Assembly: GCF_036084755.1 (NCBI RefSeq)
Contig: NZ_CP107968.1
Coordinates: 2,672,501-2,736,500 of the forward strand
Direction of reading: 5' to 3'
Source: Streptomyces sp. NBC_00370
Lineage (GTDB): Bacteria > Actinomycetota > Actinomycetes > Streptomycetales > Streptomycetaceae
DNA length: 64,000 nt
Of this stretch, positions 17,930 through 27,378 are shown in pieces. Numbering within the stretch: position 1 is the first letter of the stretch; the number at the start of each line of letters is the position of its first letter. The notes beneath the pieces were generated by a model. The model saw only the letters and a list, made by a program, of their open reading frames with translations, made no database searches and was not told the DNA's origin. The translations under genes were made by a program, and so were the position numbers.

Positions 17930-18805
17930 CTAGTCGAAGCTGGCGAAGTACGAGGCCGCCATGTCCTTGTCGCCGTGGCCCTGTTCCTCGGCGCGGCGGA
18001 AGCGTTCGGCGCCCGCCGCCGTGAGGTCCATCCGTACGTCCGCCGCTTCCGCCGCCTCGACGATCAGCCGCGCGTCCTTGGCGGCCGTGGAGAGGGCGAA
18101 GCTCGGCGGCTCGTAGCCGTCGGACAGGATCACGTCGGACTTGATGTGGAGATAGCCGCAGTCGATGCCCCCGCCGGCGACCGCGTCGAAGAAGCTCTGC
18201 GGGTCGACGCCGAGCCCCTTCGCGAGGCCCAGCGTCTCGGCCGTGCCGTGGGTGAGGGCCAGCACCCAGTTGTTGCAGACGAGCTTGAGCCGGGTGGCCG
18301 CCGCCGTCGTGGCGTCGTCGGCGACCCAGATCGTGCGCTGGCCGATCGCTTCGAGTACGGAGCCGACCTTGGCGCGCGCCTCCTCGGGGCCCGCGGCGAG
18401 CACCGTCAGCTGTCCAGCCTCGGCGGGGCCCTTCGTGCCGAGCACCGGGGAGTCGACGAACAGGACGCCCGCCTGCCGGGCCAGCTCGGCCAGCTCAGTG
18501 ACGGAGCCGAGGTCGACGGTGGTGGCCTGCAGCCAGACGGCGCCGGGCCGCAGCCCCGGCGCCGCGGCCGTGGCGGCCTCCAGGGCCGCGGGGCCGTCGT
18601 ACAGCGTGGTGATGACGGTGTCGGCGCCGGTCACGGCCTCCGCCGCGGTCGCGGCGAGTTCGGCGCCTTCGGCGGCCAGCGGCTCGGCCTTGGCGGCGGT
18701 GCGGTTCCAGACCCGTACGGTGTGGCCGGTACGGAGCAGGTTGTGGGCGATCGCCGTGCCCATGATGCCGGTACCGAGGACAGCTACTGTCGAATGTTCA
18801 GCCAT
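17930..18805 (-). CDS. NAD(P)-dependent oxidoreductase, beta-hydroxyacid dehydrogenase family
   Basis: The 291-residue protein has an N-terminal Rossmann fold (VAVLGTGIMGTAIAHNL, then RVWNRT, whose Arg after the second strand favours NADPH). The family's substrate loop is FVDSPVLGTKGPAEAGQLTV. The catalytic-Lys helix, normally KxxxN, reads RLKLVCNNWVLAL here, with Lys and the Asn pair in place. Such enzymes include 3-hydroxyisobutyrate dehydrogenases and imine reductases; the present substrate is unknown. It lies 57 bases downstream of the DUF3145 gene on the same strand. Confidence 0.9.
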   Translation of the reverse strand: MAEHSTVAVLGTGIMGTAIAHNLLRTGHTVRVWNRTAAKAEPLAAEGAELAATAAEAVTGADTVITTLYDGPAALEAATAAAPGLRPGAVWLQATTVDLGSVTELAELARQAGVLFVDSPVLGTKGPAEAGQLTVLAAGPEEARAKVGSVLEAIGQRTIWVADDATTAAATRLKLVCNNWVLALTHGTAETLGLAKGLGVDPQSFFDAVAGGGIDCGYLHIKSDVILSDGYEPPSFALSTAAKDARLIVEAAEAADVRMDLTAAGAERFRRAEEQGHGDKDMAASYFASFD

Positions 18806-18862
18806 GGGACCTACCGTAAGGGCGGTCCGTGGCGCGGCTGCGGACGGCGGTCGGACGATCTG

Positions 18863-19357
18863 TCAGACGACCTGGTGCAGCCAGCGGACCGGGGCGCCCT
18901 CACCGGCGTAGCGGAAGGGCTCCAGCTCGTCGTCCCACGGTTTGCCGAGCAGCTTGGCGATCTCCGCCTCCAGCTGCGTCTCACCGTGCTGCGAGCGGGC
19001 GAGGGCGGCGCGCAGCCGGTCCTCGGGGACCAGGATGTCGCCGTGCATCCCGGTGACGGCGTGGAAGATGCCCAGGTCGGGCGTGGCGCTGTAGCGCTCG
19101 CCCTCGGCGGTGGGGCAGGGCTCGGCCGTCACCTCGAAGCGCAGCATCTGCCAGCCGCGCAGGGCGGACGCGAGTTTGGACGCGGTGCCCGCCCGGCCCT
19201 GCCAGGAGAACTCGGATCTCCAGGTGCCGGGGGACGCGGGCTGGCGGATCCAGTCGAGCTGGACCCGCAGGCCGAGCACGCCTGCTACCGCCCATTCGAT
19301 GTGCGGGCACATCGCGCGTGGTGCGGAGTGAACGTACAGAACTCCACGTGTCGTCAC
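18863..19357 (-). CDS. DUF3145 family protein
   Basis: This 164-residue actinobacterial protein shows the family's regular start (TTRGVLYVHSAPRAMCPHIE) and internal GTWRSEFSWQGRAGTASKLA and WDDELEPFRYAGEGAPVRWL blocks. It has no signal peptide. GGAGG lies 8 bases before the chosen GTG; a longer frame to 19414 exists but without that support. DUF3145 genes are commonly found beside the fab cluster in Streptomyces, but their function is unknown. The 245-base gap to the next divergent gene is locally AT-rich and probably carries both promoters. Confidence 0.85.
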   Translation of the reverse strand: MTTRGVLYVHSAPRAMCPHIEWAVAGVLGLRVQLDWIRQPASPGTWRSEFSWQGRAGTASKLASALRGWQMLRFEVTAEPCPTAEGERYSATPDLGIFHAVTGMHGDILVPEDRLRAALARSQHGETQLEAEIAKLLGKPWDDELEPFRYAGEGAPVRWLHQVV

Positions 19358-19602
19358 CGGGACCTCCAGTGTGGGACGAGGTTCGCCTTTCCCAGCGGCC
19401 TCAGTAAACATCATCGGGAGTTAAACTCCGCAAAAGGGACAGCATGTGACGTGATGTAATTTACCGGAGCCTGCGGAACGGGCGCCTCTGGTTCGACGTG
19501 GCAAAAGCTACCGTGCGGCGGAGGGCCGGGGGTGTCGTACGGTCGGTCCGGGGGCCGATTCACGCGAAGCTTTCACTCGCCAGGACTCAGGGGAGCGTGT
19601 TC

Positions 19603-20520
19603 ATGGGGGTAGGACGCCGGAAGGGCCGGGTACGGTTCTGCGCCGCGACGGTCGTGACAGCGGCCGTGCTCGCGGGCAGCGGGGCGCTGGCCGGCTGTGG
19701 CTCGTCCGGGGGACCGCCGGACGGCGGTGCGTCGAGGCGGGCAAGCCCGGCGCCGAAGCCCGTCCCGGTCTGGAACCGCAGCCCGCGCTCGGTGGCCGCG
19801 GTCGGCGATTCGATCACCCGTGGTTTCGACGCGTGTGTGCCGTTCAGCGACTGCCCCGAGGTGTCCTGGGCGACCGGCACGGACAGCGGTGTGGACAGCC
19901 TCGCCACCCGGCTCGTCGGCGCGCCGACCGCCGCGAAACGCAGCTGGAACGAGGCGCGGTCGGGGGCCCGGATGGCGGATCTGCCGGGCCAGATGGCGCA
20001 AGCGGCGCGGCGCGTGCCGGATCTGGTGACGGTCATGGTCGGCGCCAACGACGCCTGTCAGGACTCGGTGGACCTGATGACGCCGGTGGCCGACTTCCGT
20101 ACGTCGTTCACCGCCGCCATGCGCCGGCTGCGGACCGGCGCCCCCAAGGCGCAGGTGTACGTGTCGAGCGTGCCCGACCTGAAGCGGCTGTGGTCGACGG
20201 GGCGTGACAACCCGCTGGGCCGGCAGATCTGGAAGCTGGGGATCTGCGCGTCGATGCTCGGCGATGCGCAGGACGACGGCGCGGCGGCGCAGCGCCGCAG
20301 GGAGACGGTGTACGACCGGGTCGTGGCGTACAACGGCGTGCTGAAGGACGTGTGCGCGAAGGATGTGCGCTGCCGCTACGACGGCGGGGCGGTCTTCGAC
20401 TTCCGGTTCACCGGCGAGCAGCTGAGCCCGTGGGACTGGTTCCATCCCAGCAAGGACGGCCAGGGCGAGCTGGCGGAGATCGCGTACCGCAATGTCACCG
20501 CTCTCAGAGCCCCGGCGTAG
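19603..20520 (+). CDS. SGNH/GDSL-type hydrolase, predicted lipoprotein
   Basis: The 305-residue product has a lipoprotein signal: basic start, hydrophobic stretch and lipobox LAGC near residue 31, then a Pro/Ala-rich linker. The SGNH fold is marked by block I VAAVGDSITRGFDAC (Ser nucleophile), block III VMVGANDAC (G-x-N-D) and block V DWFHPSKDGQGELA (Asp and His). It is probably an extracellular lipase or esterase attached to the membrane. GGGGAG lies 7 bases before the ATG; a GTG two codons upstream is too close to that site. A mutarotase gene follows after 9 bases. Confidence 0.9.
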   Translation: MGVGRRKGRVRFCAATVVTAAVLAGSGALAGCGSSGGPPDGGASRRASPAPKPVPVWNRSPRSVAAVGDSITRGFDACVPFSDCPEVSWATGTDSGVDSLATRLVGAPTAAKRSWNEARSGARMADLPGQMAQAARRVPDLVTVMVGANDACQDSVDLMTPVADFRTSFTAAMRRLRTGAPKAQVYVSSVPDLKRLWSTGRDNPLGRQIWKLGICASMLGDAQDDGAAAQRRRETVYDRVVAYNGVLKDVCAKDVRCRYDGGAVFDFRFTGEQLSPWDWFHPSKDGQGELAEIAYRNVTALRAPA

Positions 20521-20529
20521 GGTTTCGCC

Positions 20530-21516
20530 GTGACTGACATACGCCGCGAAGAAGCCGGTACGACGGCCGACTCCACCCCTGTCCACGCCTGGACGCTGGA
20601 GCGGGCCGGTACCCGGGTCAGGCTGCTGACGTACGGCGGTGTCATCCAGTCGCTCCAGGTGCCCGGCCGGGACGGTACGCGGGCGGACGTGGTGCTGGGG
20701 CTGCCCGCCCTGGCGGACTATCTGACGTCCAGCGGCCCGTACTTCGGCGCGCTGATCGGCCGGTACGCGAACCGGATCGGGGGCGCGGCCTTCACCCTGG
20801 ACGGCCGGACGTACCGGCTGCCGGCCAACGACGGGGACAACTGCCTGCACGGCGGCGGGTACGGCTTCGACCGGCGGGTGTGGGACGCGGAGCCCGTCGA
20901 GGACGGCGTGCGGCTGTCCCGGACCAGCCCGGACGGCGAGGAGGGCTTCCCCGGCCGGCTGGACGTATCGGCGGCGTACACGCTGACGGCCGCGGGGGCG
21001 CTGCGGATCGACTACCGGGCGGTGACGGACGCGCCGACGCCGGTCTGTCTGACCAACCACACGTACTGGAACCTCGGCGGCGCCGGCAGCGGCCCCGCGG
21101 GCGGCCATGAACTGCGCATCGCCGCCGGGCACATCACGCCGGTGGGCCCGGGTACCGTCCCGACGGGCGAGCTGACGCCGGTCGGCGGGACCCGGTTCGA
21201 CTTCCGCGAGGCGCGGGCCGTGGGCCAGGGGTACGACCACAACTTCGTGCTGGACACCGCGGGTCCCGACGAGGTGGCGGCCGAGCTGTACGACCCGGTC
21301 TCGGGGCGGCTGCTGATCGTGACCACGACCGAGCCGGGGATGCAGCTGTACACCGGCGACAGCTTCGACGGGAAGCCGTTCGGGCCGGGTGACGGTGTCG
21401 CGCTGGAGACACAGCACTTCCCCGACTCGCCCAACCGCCCGGAGTTCCCCGCCACGGTGCTGCGGCCGGGCGAGGTGTACACGTCCTCGACGACGTACGC
21501 CTTCGGGATCCGCTGA
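20530..21516 (+). CDS. galM: Aldose 1-epimerase (galactose mutarotase)
   Basis: The 328-residue beta-sandwich enzyme interconverts alpha and beta anomers of hexoses. Conserved segments are the strand motif CLHGGGYGFDRRVWD, the His-containing CLTNHTYWNLGG, and near the C-terminus GMQLYTGDSFDG and ALETQHFPDSPNRPEFP with the catalytic Glu. It has no signal peptide. The GTG start is 9 bases after the lipoprotein gene stop, so the pair may form an operon. A convergent GH3 beta-glucosidase, whose product would need mutarotation, lies just beyond. Confidence 0.95.
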   Translation: MTDIRREEAGTTADSTPVHAWTLERAGTRVRLLTYGGVIQSLQVPGRDGTRADVVLGLPALADYLTSSGPYFGALIGRYANRIGGAAFTLDGRTYRLPANDGDNCLHGGGYGFDRRVWDAEPVEDGVRLSRTSPDGEEGFPGRLDVSAAYTLTAAGALRIDYRAVTDAPTPVCLTNHTYWNLGGAGSGPAGGHELRIAAGHITPVGPGTVPTGELTPVGGTRFDFREARAVGQGYDHNFVLDTAGPDEVAAELYDPVSGRLLIVTTTEPGMQLYTGDSFDGKPFGPGDGVALETQHFPDSPNRPEFPATVLRPGEVYTSSTTYAFGIR

Positions 21517-21551
21517 GCCGGACCCTCAGGTGCTCCGGGGGCCGCGCGTAT

Positions 21552-21599
21552 GTGTACGGCCCCGGGGCGGTGTCAGGTTCCGCCTCGGGGCCGTACACG
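21552..21599. terminator. Bidirectional terminator between galM and the beta-glucosidase gene
   Basis: GTGTACGGCCCCG at the left pairs perfectly with CGGGGCCGTACAC at the right, extended by GGCGG/CCGCC around a short loop. It lies midway between two convergent stops and is followed by TTTCT on the plus strand. Confidence 0.85.
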
Positions 21600-21619
21600 T
21601 TTTCTCCCCCTACCCCCGG

Positions 21620-24106
21620 CTATGCCTCGGTATCCACCACGGCACTCAACCGGCGGTCGGCGACGGAACGGGCGGCCTGGATCTCATATCTGCCCGCGAC
21701 GTACGTCCAGGAACCGGACTCCTCGTCCCAGATCTCGAAGGCCCTGCGCGGCAGCGGGATCCGCGCCTCGACGCTCTCCCCCGGCGCCGCCTCGACCGAG
21801 GCGAACCCGGCCAGCCAGCGGGCGGGCCGCTCCACCGTCGGCGCGCCGTCCGCGCTCGTGACGGGCGCGAGATAGATCTGGACGACCTCACGGCCCGCGC
21901 GCGGCCCGCTGTTGGTCAGCCGCACCCGCACCTCGGTGCCGGTGGCCTCGATCGTCTCGTAGCTCCACTCGGTGTAGCCGAGCCCGTGGCCGAACGGGTA
22001 CGCGGGGGTCGTACCGGCCCGCTCCCAGGCCCGGTAGCCGATGAAGACGCCCTCGGTGTAGTGGAGTTCGCCCTCGGCCGTCGGGGTGGTGTCCGACACG
22101 GGCGCGTCGGCGAGCACGGCGGGCCAGGTGGTCGGCAGCCGGCCGCCGGGCTCCTCGGCGCCGAGCAGGACGTCGGCGAGCGCAGCGCCGCCCTCCTGGC
22201 CGGGGAACCAGCTCAGCAGGACGGCCGCCACGTCGTCGCGCCACGGCAGCTCCACGGGCGAGCCGGTGTTGACGACCACGACGGTGTTGGCGTTGACGGC
22301 GGCGACGGCCCGTACGAGGTCGTCCTGGCGGCCCGGGAGCTTGAGGTCCTTGCGGTCGAAGCCCTCGGACTCGACGGCGTCGGTGGTGGCGACCACGACG
22401 ACAGCGGTGTCTGCGGCGCGGGCCGCCTCGACGGCCTCGGCGATCAGCTCGTCCGGGTCGAACTGCGGCCCGAGGTGGAGCAGCGAGAAGCTGACGGCGG
22501 CCATCGGGAGGTCGTCGGCCTTGTGGACGACGTCGCGCAGCGAGACCTCGACGGGCACGCCCGCCGCCAGCTCGACCCGGGCGCGCTCGGTGGGCGTGCC
22601 GAAGAAGGCGGCGAACGGGTCGGAGTCGGTGCCCCGTCCCTGCTCTCCCTCGAAGACGGTCTCGCCGCCGACGGCGAGCGTGAGGCCGCCGACGCCGCGG
22701 GTACCGAAGGTGTGCTCGCCGCTCTCGCGCGGGGTGAAGGTGCCGCGGATCTCGACCGTGTGGAGCTCGTCGAACGCGACGCCGTCGGGCAGGTCGCTGC
22801 CGACCCACTGGACCCGGCCGTTGGGCAGCGGGTCACTGGCCAGCACCCGACCGTCGGCTGCCGTGCAGACGGCCGCCAGCGCGAACCCCTTCTCGGCGAC
22901 GGCGAGTTCGGTGCTGGGGTCGGCTCCGACGGTGTAGGTCAGGGCGCCTTCGGGCAGCGCGGCCGTGAGCCCGTCGAGCGGCGAGACGACATGGTCGGGG
23001 AAGACCGTCGCCGAACCGCCGCCGAGGATACGGGCGTCGCGCGCCGCGGCGCCGCTGAGGGCGATCGTGCCGGCTGCCGGGTCGAGCGGCAGCGCGGGGC
23101 GCCCGTCCCGTACGTCGTTGCGTACGAGCACGAAGGAGCGGCGGGCGATCTCGCGGGTCAGCGCGTCGCCGTCGACGGTCGCGGGCGGCTCGGTCACGAC
23201 GGCGGGTGCGCCGTCCAGGACGCCGACGCGGGCGGCGAGCCGCAGGACGTTGCGTACGGCTTCGTCGACCGCCGCCTCTTCGACCTCACCGGCCCTGACG
23301 GCGGCGGCGAGCGCGGGGCCGTACACCGTCTTGGGACCCGGCATGGCGACGTCGAGGCCGCCGATGAGGGCGCCGGTGGTGGAGCGCGCCGCCAGCCAGT
23401 CGGAGACGATGTACCCGTCGAACCCCCATTCGCCGCGCAGGACTTCACGCTGGAGGTAGCGGTGCTCGGTCATGCTCGTGCCGTTGACCGTGTTGTACGC
23501 GGCCATGATGCCCCAGGGGTGGGCGTTGGCGACGATCGCCTCGAACGGCGCGAGGTACAGCTCGCGCAGCGGCCGGGGGGTGACGACGTTGTCGACCGTG
23601 AAGCGGTCCGTCTCGGCGTCGTTGGCGACGAAGTGCTTGACGGTGGTACCGACTCCGCCGTCCTGCACGCCTTGGACGTAGCCGGTGCCGATCGCGCCGG
23701 TGAGGAAGGGGTCTTCGCTGTACGCCTCGAAGTGCCGGCCGCCGAGCGGCGAGCGGTGCAGGTTGACGGTCGGCGCGAGCAGGACGTGCACGCCCTTGCG
23801 GCGGGCCTCCTGGGCGAGCAGCCGGCCGGCCCGGCGGGCGAGACCGGGGTCCCAGGCCGCGGCGAGCGCGGTCGGCGAGGGGAGCGCGACGGACGGGTCG
23901 TCGGCCGTCCAGCGGACGCCGCGTACCCCGACGGGCCCGTCGGACATGACCAGTGAGGCGAGGCCGATCTGGGGAAGCGCCGGCAGGGACCACTGGTCCT
24001 GCCCGGCGAGCAGCCGTGTCTTGGCGTCCAGGTCGAGCTTGCCGAGCGCCGCCTCCACGGCGTCGTTACGTGCCTCGTCGGCCCCTGTGCTGGGTGCGCC
24101 TGCCAC
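21620..24106 (-). CDS. GH3 beta-glucosidase with internal PA14-like domain
   Basis: The 828-residue protein has the GH3 barrel at about residues 20-290, with KHF (157-159) and the nucleophile Asp236 in GFDGYIVSDW. A C-terminal alpha/beta sandwich contains a PA14-like insert (about residues 395-530, GEHTFGTRGVGGLTLAVGGE). An Fn3-like tail covers about residues 710-810. No signal peptide is present, so it acts inside the cell on imported oligosaccharides. It is divergent from a TetR gene, with a 115-base gap that holds two GTTACAT copies (24140-24146, 24191-24197) as possible operator halves. Exact linkage specificity is unknown. Confidence 0.95.
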   Translation of the reverse strand: MAGAPSTGADEARNDAVEAALGKLDLDAKTRLLAGQDQWSLPALPQIGLASLVMSDGPVGVRGVRWTADDPSVALPSPTALAAAWDPGLARRAGRLLAQEARRKGVHVLLAPTVNLHRSPLGGRHFEAYSEDPFLTGAIGTGYVQGVQDGGVGTTVKHFVANDAETDRFTVDNVVTPRPLRELYLAPFEAIVANAHPWGIMAAYNTVNGTSMTEHRYLQREVLRGEWGFDGYIVSDWLAARSTTGALIGGLDVAMPGPKTVYGPALAAAVRAGEVEEAAVDEAVRNVLRLAARVGVLDGAPAVVTEPPATVDGDALTREIARRSFVLVRNDVRDGRPALPLDPAAGTIALSGAAARDARILGGGSATVFPDHVVSPLDGLTAALPEGALTYTVGADPSTELAVAEKGFALAAVCTAADGRVLASDPLPNGRVQWVGSDLPDGVAFDELHTVEIRGTFTPRESGEHTFGTRGVGGLTLAVGGETVFEGEQGRGTDSDPFAAFFGTPTERARVELAAGVPVEVSLRDVVHKADDLPMAAVSFSLLHLGPQFDPDELIAEAVEAARAADTAVVVVATTDAVESEGFDRKDLKLPGRQDDLVRAVAAVNANTVVVVNTGSPVELPWRDDVAAVLLSWFPGQEGGAALADVLLGAEEPGGRLPTTWPAVLADAPVSDTTPTAEGELHYTEGVFIGYRAWERAGTTPAYPFGHGLGYTEWSYETIEATGTEVRVRLTNSGPRAGREVVQIYLAPVTSADGAPTVERPARWLAGFASVEAAPGESVEARIPLPRRAFEIWDEESGSWTYVAGRYEIQAARSVADRRLSAVVDTEA

Positions 24107-24221
24107 GGCCGTACCTCCTCGTGAACGTCCGGAATGATGGTTACATGGTGAACCTGCTGCCTGTAAGTGGGTAGGGTTCGTAATTCTTTCGTTACATTAA
24201 TGGCGGGAAGGACCGAGCTGG

Positions 24222-24806
24222 ATGGCGAGAGCCAGGACTGAGGAGCGGCGCGCCGAGATCCTCCGCGCGGCCTTGGAGGTGATCGCCGAGCGCGGCTACC
24301 GGGGCACCACGCTGGGCGCTGTCGCCGAGCGGGTGGGCCTCACCCAGCAGGGGCTGCTGCACCACTTCCCCACCAAGGAGGCCCTGCTGGTCGCGGTCCT
24401 GGAGGACCGGGACACCTGGGACACGGGGGGCGGCGGCAGCGACCGCAAGGGGTGGCGGCTCGAACTGCTCACCTCACTGGTGGACTACAACGCGATGCGG
24501 CCCGGCATCGTGCAGACCTTCTCCGCGCTCCTCGGCGAGTCCGTCACGGAGGACCACCCGGCGCGGGACTTCTTCACGCACCGCTACGACCAGGTGCGGG
24601 GCAACATGACGGCGGTGTTGCGCGACGAGTTCGGCGACCGGCTGCCGGGCGGACTGACCCCGGAGCAGGCGGCGCCGCTGCTGACGGCGGTGATGGACGG
24701 GCTTCAGTACCAGTGGCTGCTGGACCCGGACTCGGTGGACATGCCGGGCGCGTTCCGCGACTTCCTCACCCTGCTGCGGGCGGGAGGTTCAGGGCCTGCG
24801 GCGTGA
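24222..24806 (+). CDS. TetR family regulator, likely controls the beta-glucosidase
   Basis: The 194-residue protein has a clear N-terminal TetR helix-turn-helix (EILRAALEVIAERGYRGTTL, AERVGLTQQGLLHHFPTKEA) and a BetI-like C-terminal domain. It is divergent from the GH3 gene, and Streptomyces beta-glucosidase genes often sit next to such regulators; local control is an inference. Its 3' end overlaps the end of the convergent EI24 gene by 41 bases. Confidence 0.92.
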   Translation: MARARTEERRAEILRAALEVIAERGYRGTTLGAVAERVGLTQQGLLHHFPTKEALLVAVLEDRDTWDTGGGGSDRKGWRLELLTSLVDYNAMRPGIVQTFSALLGESVTEDHPARDFFTHRYDQVRGNMTAVLRDEFGDRLPGGLTPEQAAPLLTAVMDGLQYQWLLDPDSVDMPGAFRDFLTLLRAGGSGPAA

Positions 24807-25620
24807 CGGGGGCGCCGGCGGCGGGCGCCGTGCCGGGCGCGGGCTCGCCGGCGGACGTCTCGCCGCGCGCGGGGTCGCCTTCGGACGTCTCGCCGGTCAG
24901 ACGGCGCGCGAGGAGGGTGGCTCCCGCCACGGCGCCGGGCATCAGGAAGACCGCGACGACCGGGACGAGGAAGGCGAGCGTCAGCGGGACGCCGAAGCCG
25001 AGGGTGAGCATCCGGCGACCCCGGAGCATCCGGAGCCGTTCCCGCAGCTCGATCCTGCGGCGCTGGAGCGCGACGGCGGTCAGCTCCTCGGCGAGGAAGA
25101 AGCCCGAGACGCAGAAGCCGATCGCGGGGACGACGGTCTGGCCGACGACGGGGATGAAGCCGAGGCCGAAGAACAGGATGCCGTAGAGCGCGACCCGGAC
25201 CAGGATGCGCAGGCTGTCCCGCGCCGAGATCCACAACTCCCGCCAGAACGGCCCCGACTCGGGCACGTCGCCGCCCTCGGCGCGGTCGACGGCCTCGGAC
25301 AGCGACTCGTAGAAGGGCTGGCCGACCAGCAGCGTGACCGCGGTGAAGGTCACCACGAGGAGGAACAGGACGAGGGCGAAGATCAGCACGGTGAAGGCGT
25401 CACGGAACAGGCCCTGCCAGGGCGACGACCAGTCGTCGGCGAAGGGCGTGGCCCAGGCCGCCAGGTCGTCGGCGCCGTAGACGAGCCCGATCAGGGCGCC
25501 CGCGTACAGCACGAGCGTGACCAGACCGGGCAGCAGGCCGAAGCCGAACCACCGGCCGTGGCCGAGGACCCAGCGCTGGCCCTTCATCAAGTACCCGAAA
25601 CCCGCCCCGAGATCATGCAT
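24766..25620 (-). CDS. EI24/CysZ-like membrane protein
   Basis: The 284-residue protein has four to five hydrophobic segments (about residues 25-45, 75-100, 140-165, 165-185 and 215-240) and the EI24 family core GFIPVVGQTVVPAIGFCVSG followed by an ELTAVALQRRRIELRERLR helix. Related CysZ proteins move sulfate, but this group in actinobacteria is uncharacterised. The C-terminal 45 residues are Ala/Pro/Thr-rich and look disordered. The 3' end overlaps tetR on the other strand. Confidence 0.85.
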   Translation of the reverse strand: MHDLGAGFGYLMKGQRWVLGHGRWFGFGLLPGLVTLVLYAGALIGLVYGADDLAAWATPFADDWSSPWQGLFRDAFTVLIFALVLFLLVVTFTAVTLLVGQPFYESLSEAVDRAEGGDVPESGPFWRELWISARDSLRILVRVALYGILFFGLGFIPVVGQTVVPAIGFCVSGFFLAEELTAVALQRRRIELRERLRMLRGRRMLTLGFGVPLTLAFLVPVVAVFLMPGAVAGATLLARRLTGETSEGDPARGETSAGEPAPGTAPAAGAPVTPQALNLPPAAG

Positions 25621-25670
25621 ACGTCAAAGCCTATCGGCTCGGTGCCTGACAGGCTCCTGACGAACGGGAC

Positions 25671-25701
25671 GGGGGCCCGGCCGGAATCCGGCCGGGCCCC
25701 C
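25671..25701. terminator. Hairpin with 14-bp perfect stem
   Basis: GGGGGCCCGGCCGG (25671-25684) pairs with its exact complement (25688-25701) around AAT. It lies between the end of the leftward ohr gene and the start of the leftward EI24 gene, so it would terminate ohr transcripts. Confidence 0.8.
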
Positions 25702-25742
25702 GCGTGGTGTCGCGGCGTCGCGCTGTGCCTGGTGCGGCGGGG

Positions 25743-26171
25743 TCAGGCGACGGAGAGGTCGACCTTGATGTTGCCGCGGGTCGCGTTCGAGTACGGGCAC
25801 ACCTGGTGCGCCTTCTCCAGCAGGTCCTTGGCCGTGGCCTCGTCGAGCGTCGGGAAGGAACCGATCAGCTCGACCGCGAGGCCGAAGCCGCCGGCGTCGG
25901 TCTTGCCGATGCTGACCTTGGCGGTCACGGTCGACCCCTTGATGTCGGCCTTCTCCTGGCGGGCGACGACGCCGAGCGCGCTCTGGAAGCAGGCGCTGTA
26001 GCCGGCCGCGAACAGCTGCTCGGGGTTGGTGCCCGCGCCGCTGCCGCCCATCGACTTCGGGGGGTTGACGGTCACGTCGAGGTTGCCGTCGTCACTGGCG
26101 ACCCGGCCGTCACGGCCGTTCTCCGCCGTGGCGGTCGCGGTGTACAGCACGTCGATGTTCTGGATGCTCAT
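25743..26171 (-). CDS. ohr: Organic hydroperoxide resistance protein (Ohr/OsmC)
   Basis: The 142-residue thiol peroxidase reduces organic hydroperoxides using two Cys: the peroxidatic one in GYSACFQSAL and the resolving one in HQVCPYSNATRGN. The N-terminal strand NIDVLYTATATAENGRDGRV and the Arg of the active site are present. Ohr genes are often next to an OhrR repressor, but none is adjacent here; the MarR protein at 27414-27860 lacks the sensor Cys near its N-terminus. The ATG start gives the usual family length. Confidence 0.96.
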   Translation of the reverse strand: MSIQNIDVLYTATATAENGRDGRVASDDGNLDVTVNPPKSMGGSGAGTNPEQLFAAGYSACFQSALGVVARQEKADIKGSTVTAKVSIGKTDAGGFGLAVELIGSFPTLDEATAKDLLEKAHQVCPYSNATRGNIKVDLSVA

Positions 26172-26280
26172 ACTGGTGCGTTTCCTTCTGCTTGTACGCC
26201 ACGGCTCGCGCCCACGGACCGTGCCGGCCTGGGTCCGAGCCTAACGCGTGGGAGTTCAGGAGTGAGCTGACGGGCCGACG

Positions 26281-27294
26281 TCAGAGGCCGACGACCATCT
26301 TTCCGGTGTTCTCGCCGCGGAGCATGCCGAGAAACGCGTCGAACCCGTTCTCGATGCCCTGGACGACGGTCTCGTGGTACTTCAGCTCGCCGGATTCGAG
26401 CCAGCCCGCGACGTCCTTCACGAACTGCGGCTGGAGCCCGAAGTGGTCGACGACGAGCATGCCTTCGAGGCGCAGCCGCTTGCCGATCACCAGCGCGAGG
26501 TTGCGCGGCGCCGGGGTGGGCTCCGTGGAGTTGTACTGCGCGATCATCCCGCAGATGACGGCCCTGCCGTGCAGGTTGAACGAGGAGAGTGCCGCTTCGA
26601 GGTGGTCGCCGCCGACATTGTCGAAGTAGACGTCGATCCCGTCGGGGGCCGCCGCCTTGAGCTGGTCCCTGACCGGGCCGTTCTTGTAGTTGAACGCCGC
26701 GTCGAAGCCGTACTCCTCGGTGAGGAGCCTGACCTTCTCGTCGCTGCCAGCCGAGCCGATGACCCGGGCGGCGCCCTTGATCTTGGCGAACTGGCCGACC
26801 TGGCTGCCGACGGCGCCCGCGGCGCCGGAGACGAAGACCGTGTCGGTCTTCTTGAGCCCCGCGACGTCGAACAGGCCGGCGTACGCGGTCAGTCCCGTCA
26901 TGCCGAGGACCCCGAGATACGCGGAGGCCGGGGCGAGCGCGGTGTCGATCTTCGTGGCGCGGTCGGCGGGGAACTCCGCGTACTCACGCCAGCCGAGGCC
27001 GTGCAGCACGTGGTCGCCCACGGCGAAGCCCTCGGCCTTCGACGCGATGACCTCGCCGACGGCGGAGCCGTGCATCGGCTTGTCCAGCTCGTACGGCGGG
27101 GCGTACGACTTCACGTCGTTCATCCGGCCGCGCATCGCCGGGTCGACCGAGAAGAACAGATTGCGGACCAGGATCCGGCCCTCCCCCGGCTCGGTCACCG
27201 GGACCTCGCGCAGCTCGACGACCGACGGCTCGGGCCAGCCGTGGGGGCGGGCTACCAGATACCAGGCGCGGCCGGACGTGGGAAGTGCGGTCAT
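26281..27294 (-). CDS. NADP-dependent MDR oxidoreductase (zinc-free, prostaglandin/curcumin reductase type)
   Basis: The 337-residue protein is a medium-chain reductase without zinc ligands. The nucleotide-binding motif reads VFVSGAAGAVGSQVGQFAK, and the substrate-side signature is YFDNVGGDHLEAALSSFN. The N-terminal part (SVDPAMRGRMND) matches the PTGR/CurA group, which reduces alpha,beta-unsaturated ketones. The ATG at 27294 was chosen because GAGGAGG lies upstream; the longer open frame starts inside that site. It is divergent from a MarR gene 119 bases away, a usual pairing for electrophile-inducible reductases. Confidence 0.93.
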   Translation of the reverse strand: MTALPTSGRAWYLVARPHGWPEPSVVELREVPVTEPGEGRILVRNLFFSVDPAMRGRMNDVKSYAPPYELDKPMHGSAVGEVIASKAEGFAVGDHVLHGLGWREYAEFPADRATKIDTALAPASAYLGVLGMTGLTAYAGLFDVAGLKKTDTVFVSGAAGAVGSQVGQFAKIKGAARVIGSAGSDEKVRLLTEEYGFDAAFNYKNGPVRDQLKAAAPDGIDVYFDNVGGDHLEAALSSFNLHGRAVICGMIAQYNSTEPTPAPRNLALVIGKRLRLEGMLVVDHFGLQPQFVKDVAGWLESGELKYHETVVQGIENGFDAFLGMLRGENTGKMVVGL

Positions 27295-27378
27295 GGGGCG
27301 GGGCCTCCTCAAGAAAGATCAACGACGATGAACCGTACCGATAAGCTTCACCATCTGAAACAACCATGCACCTGGATA

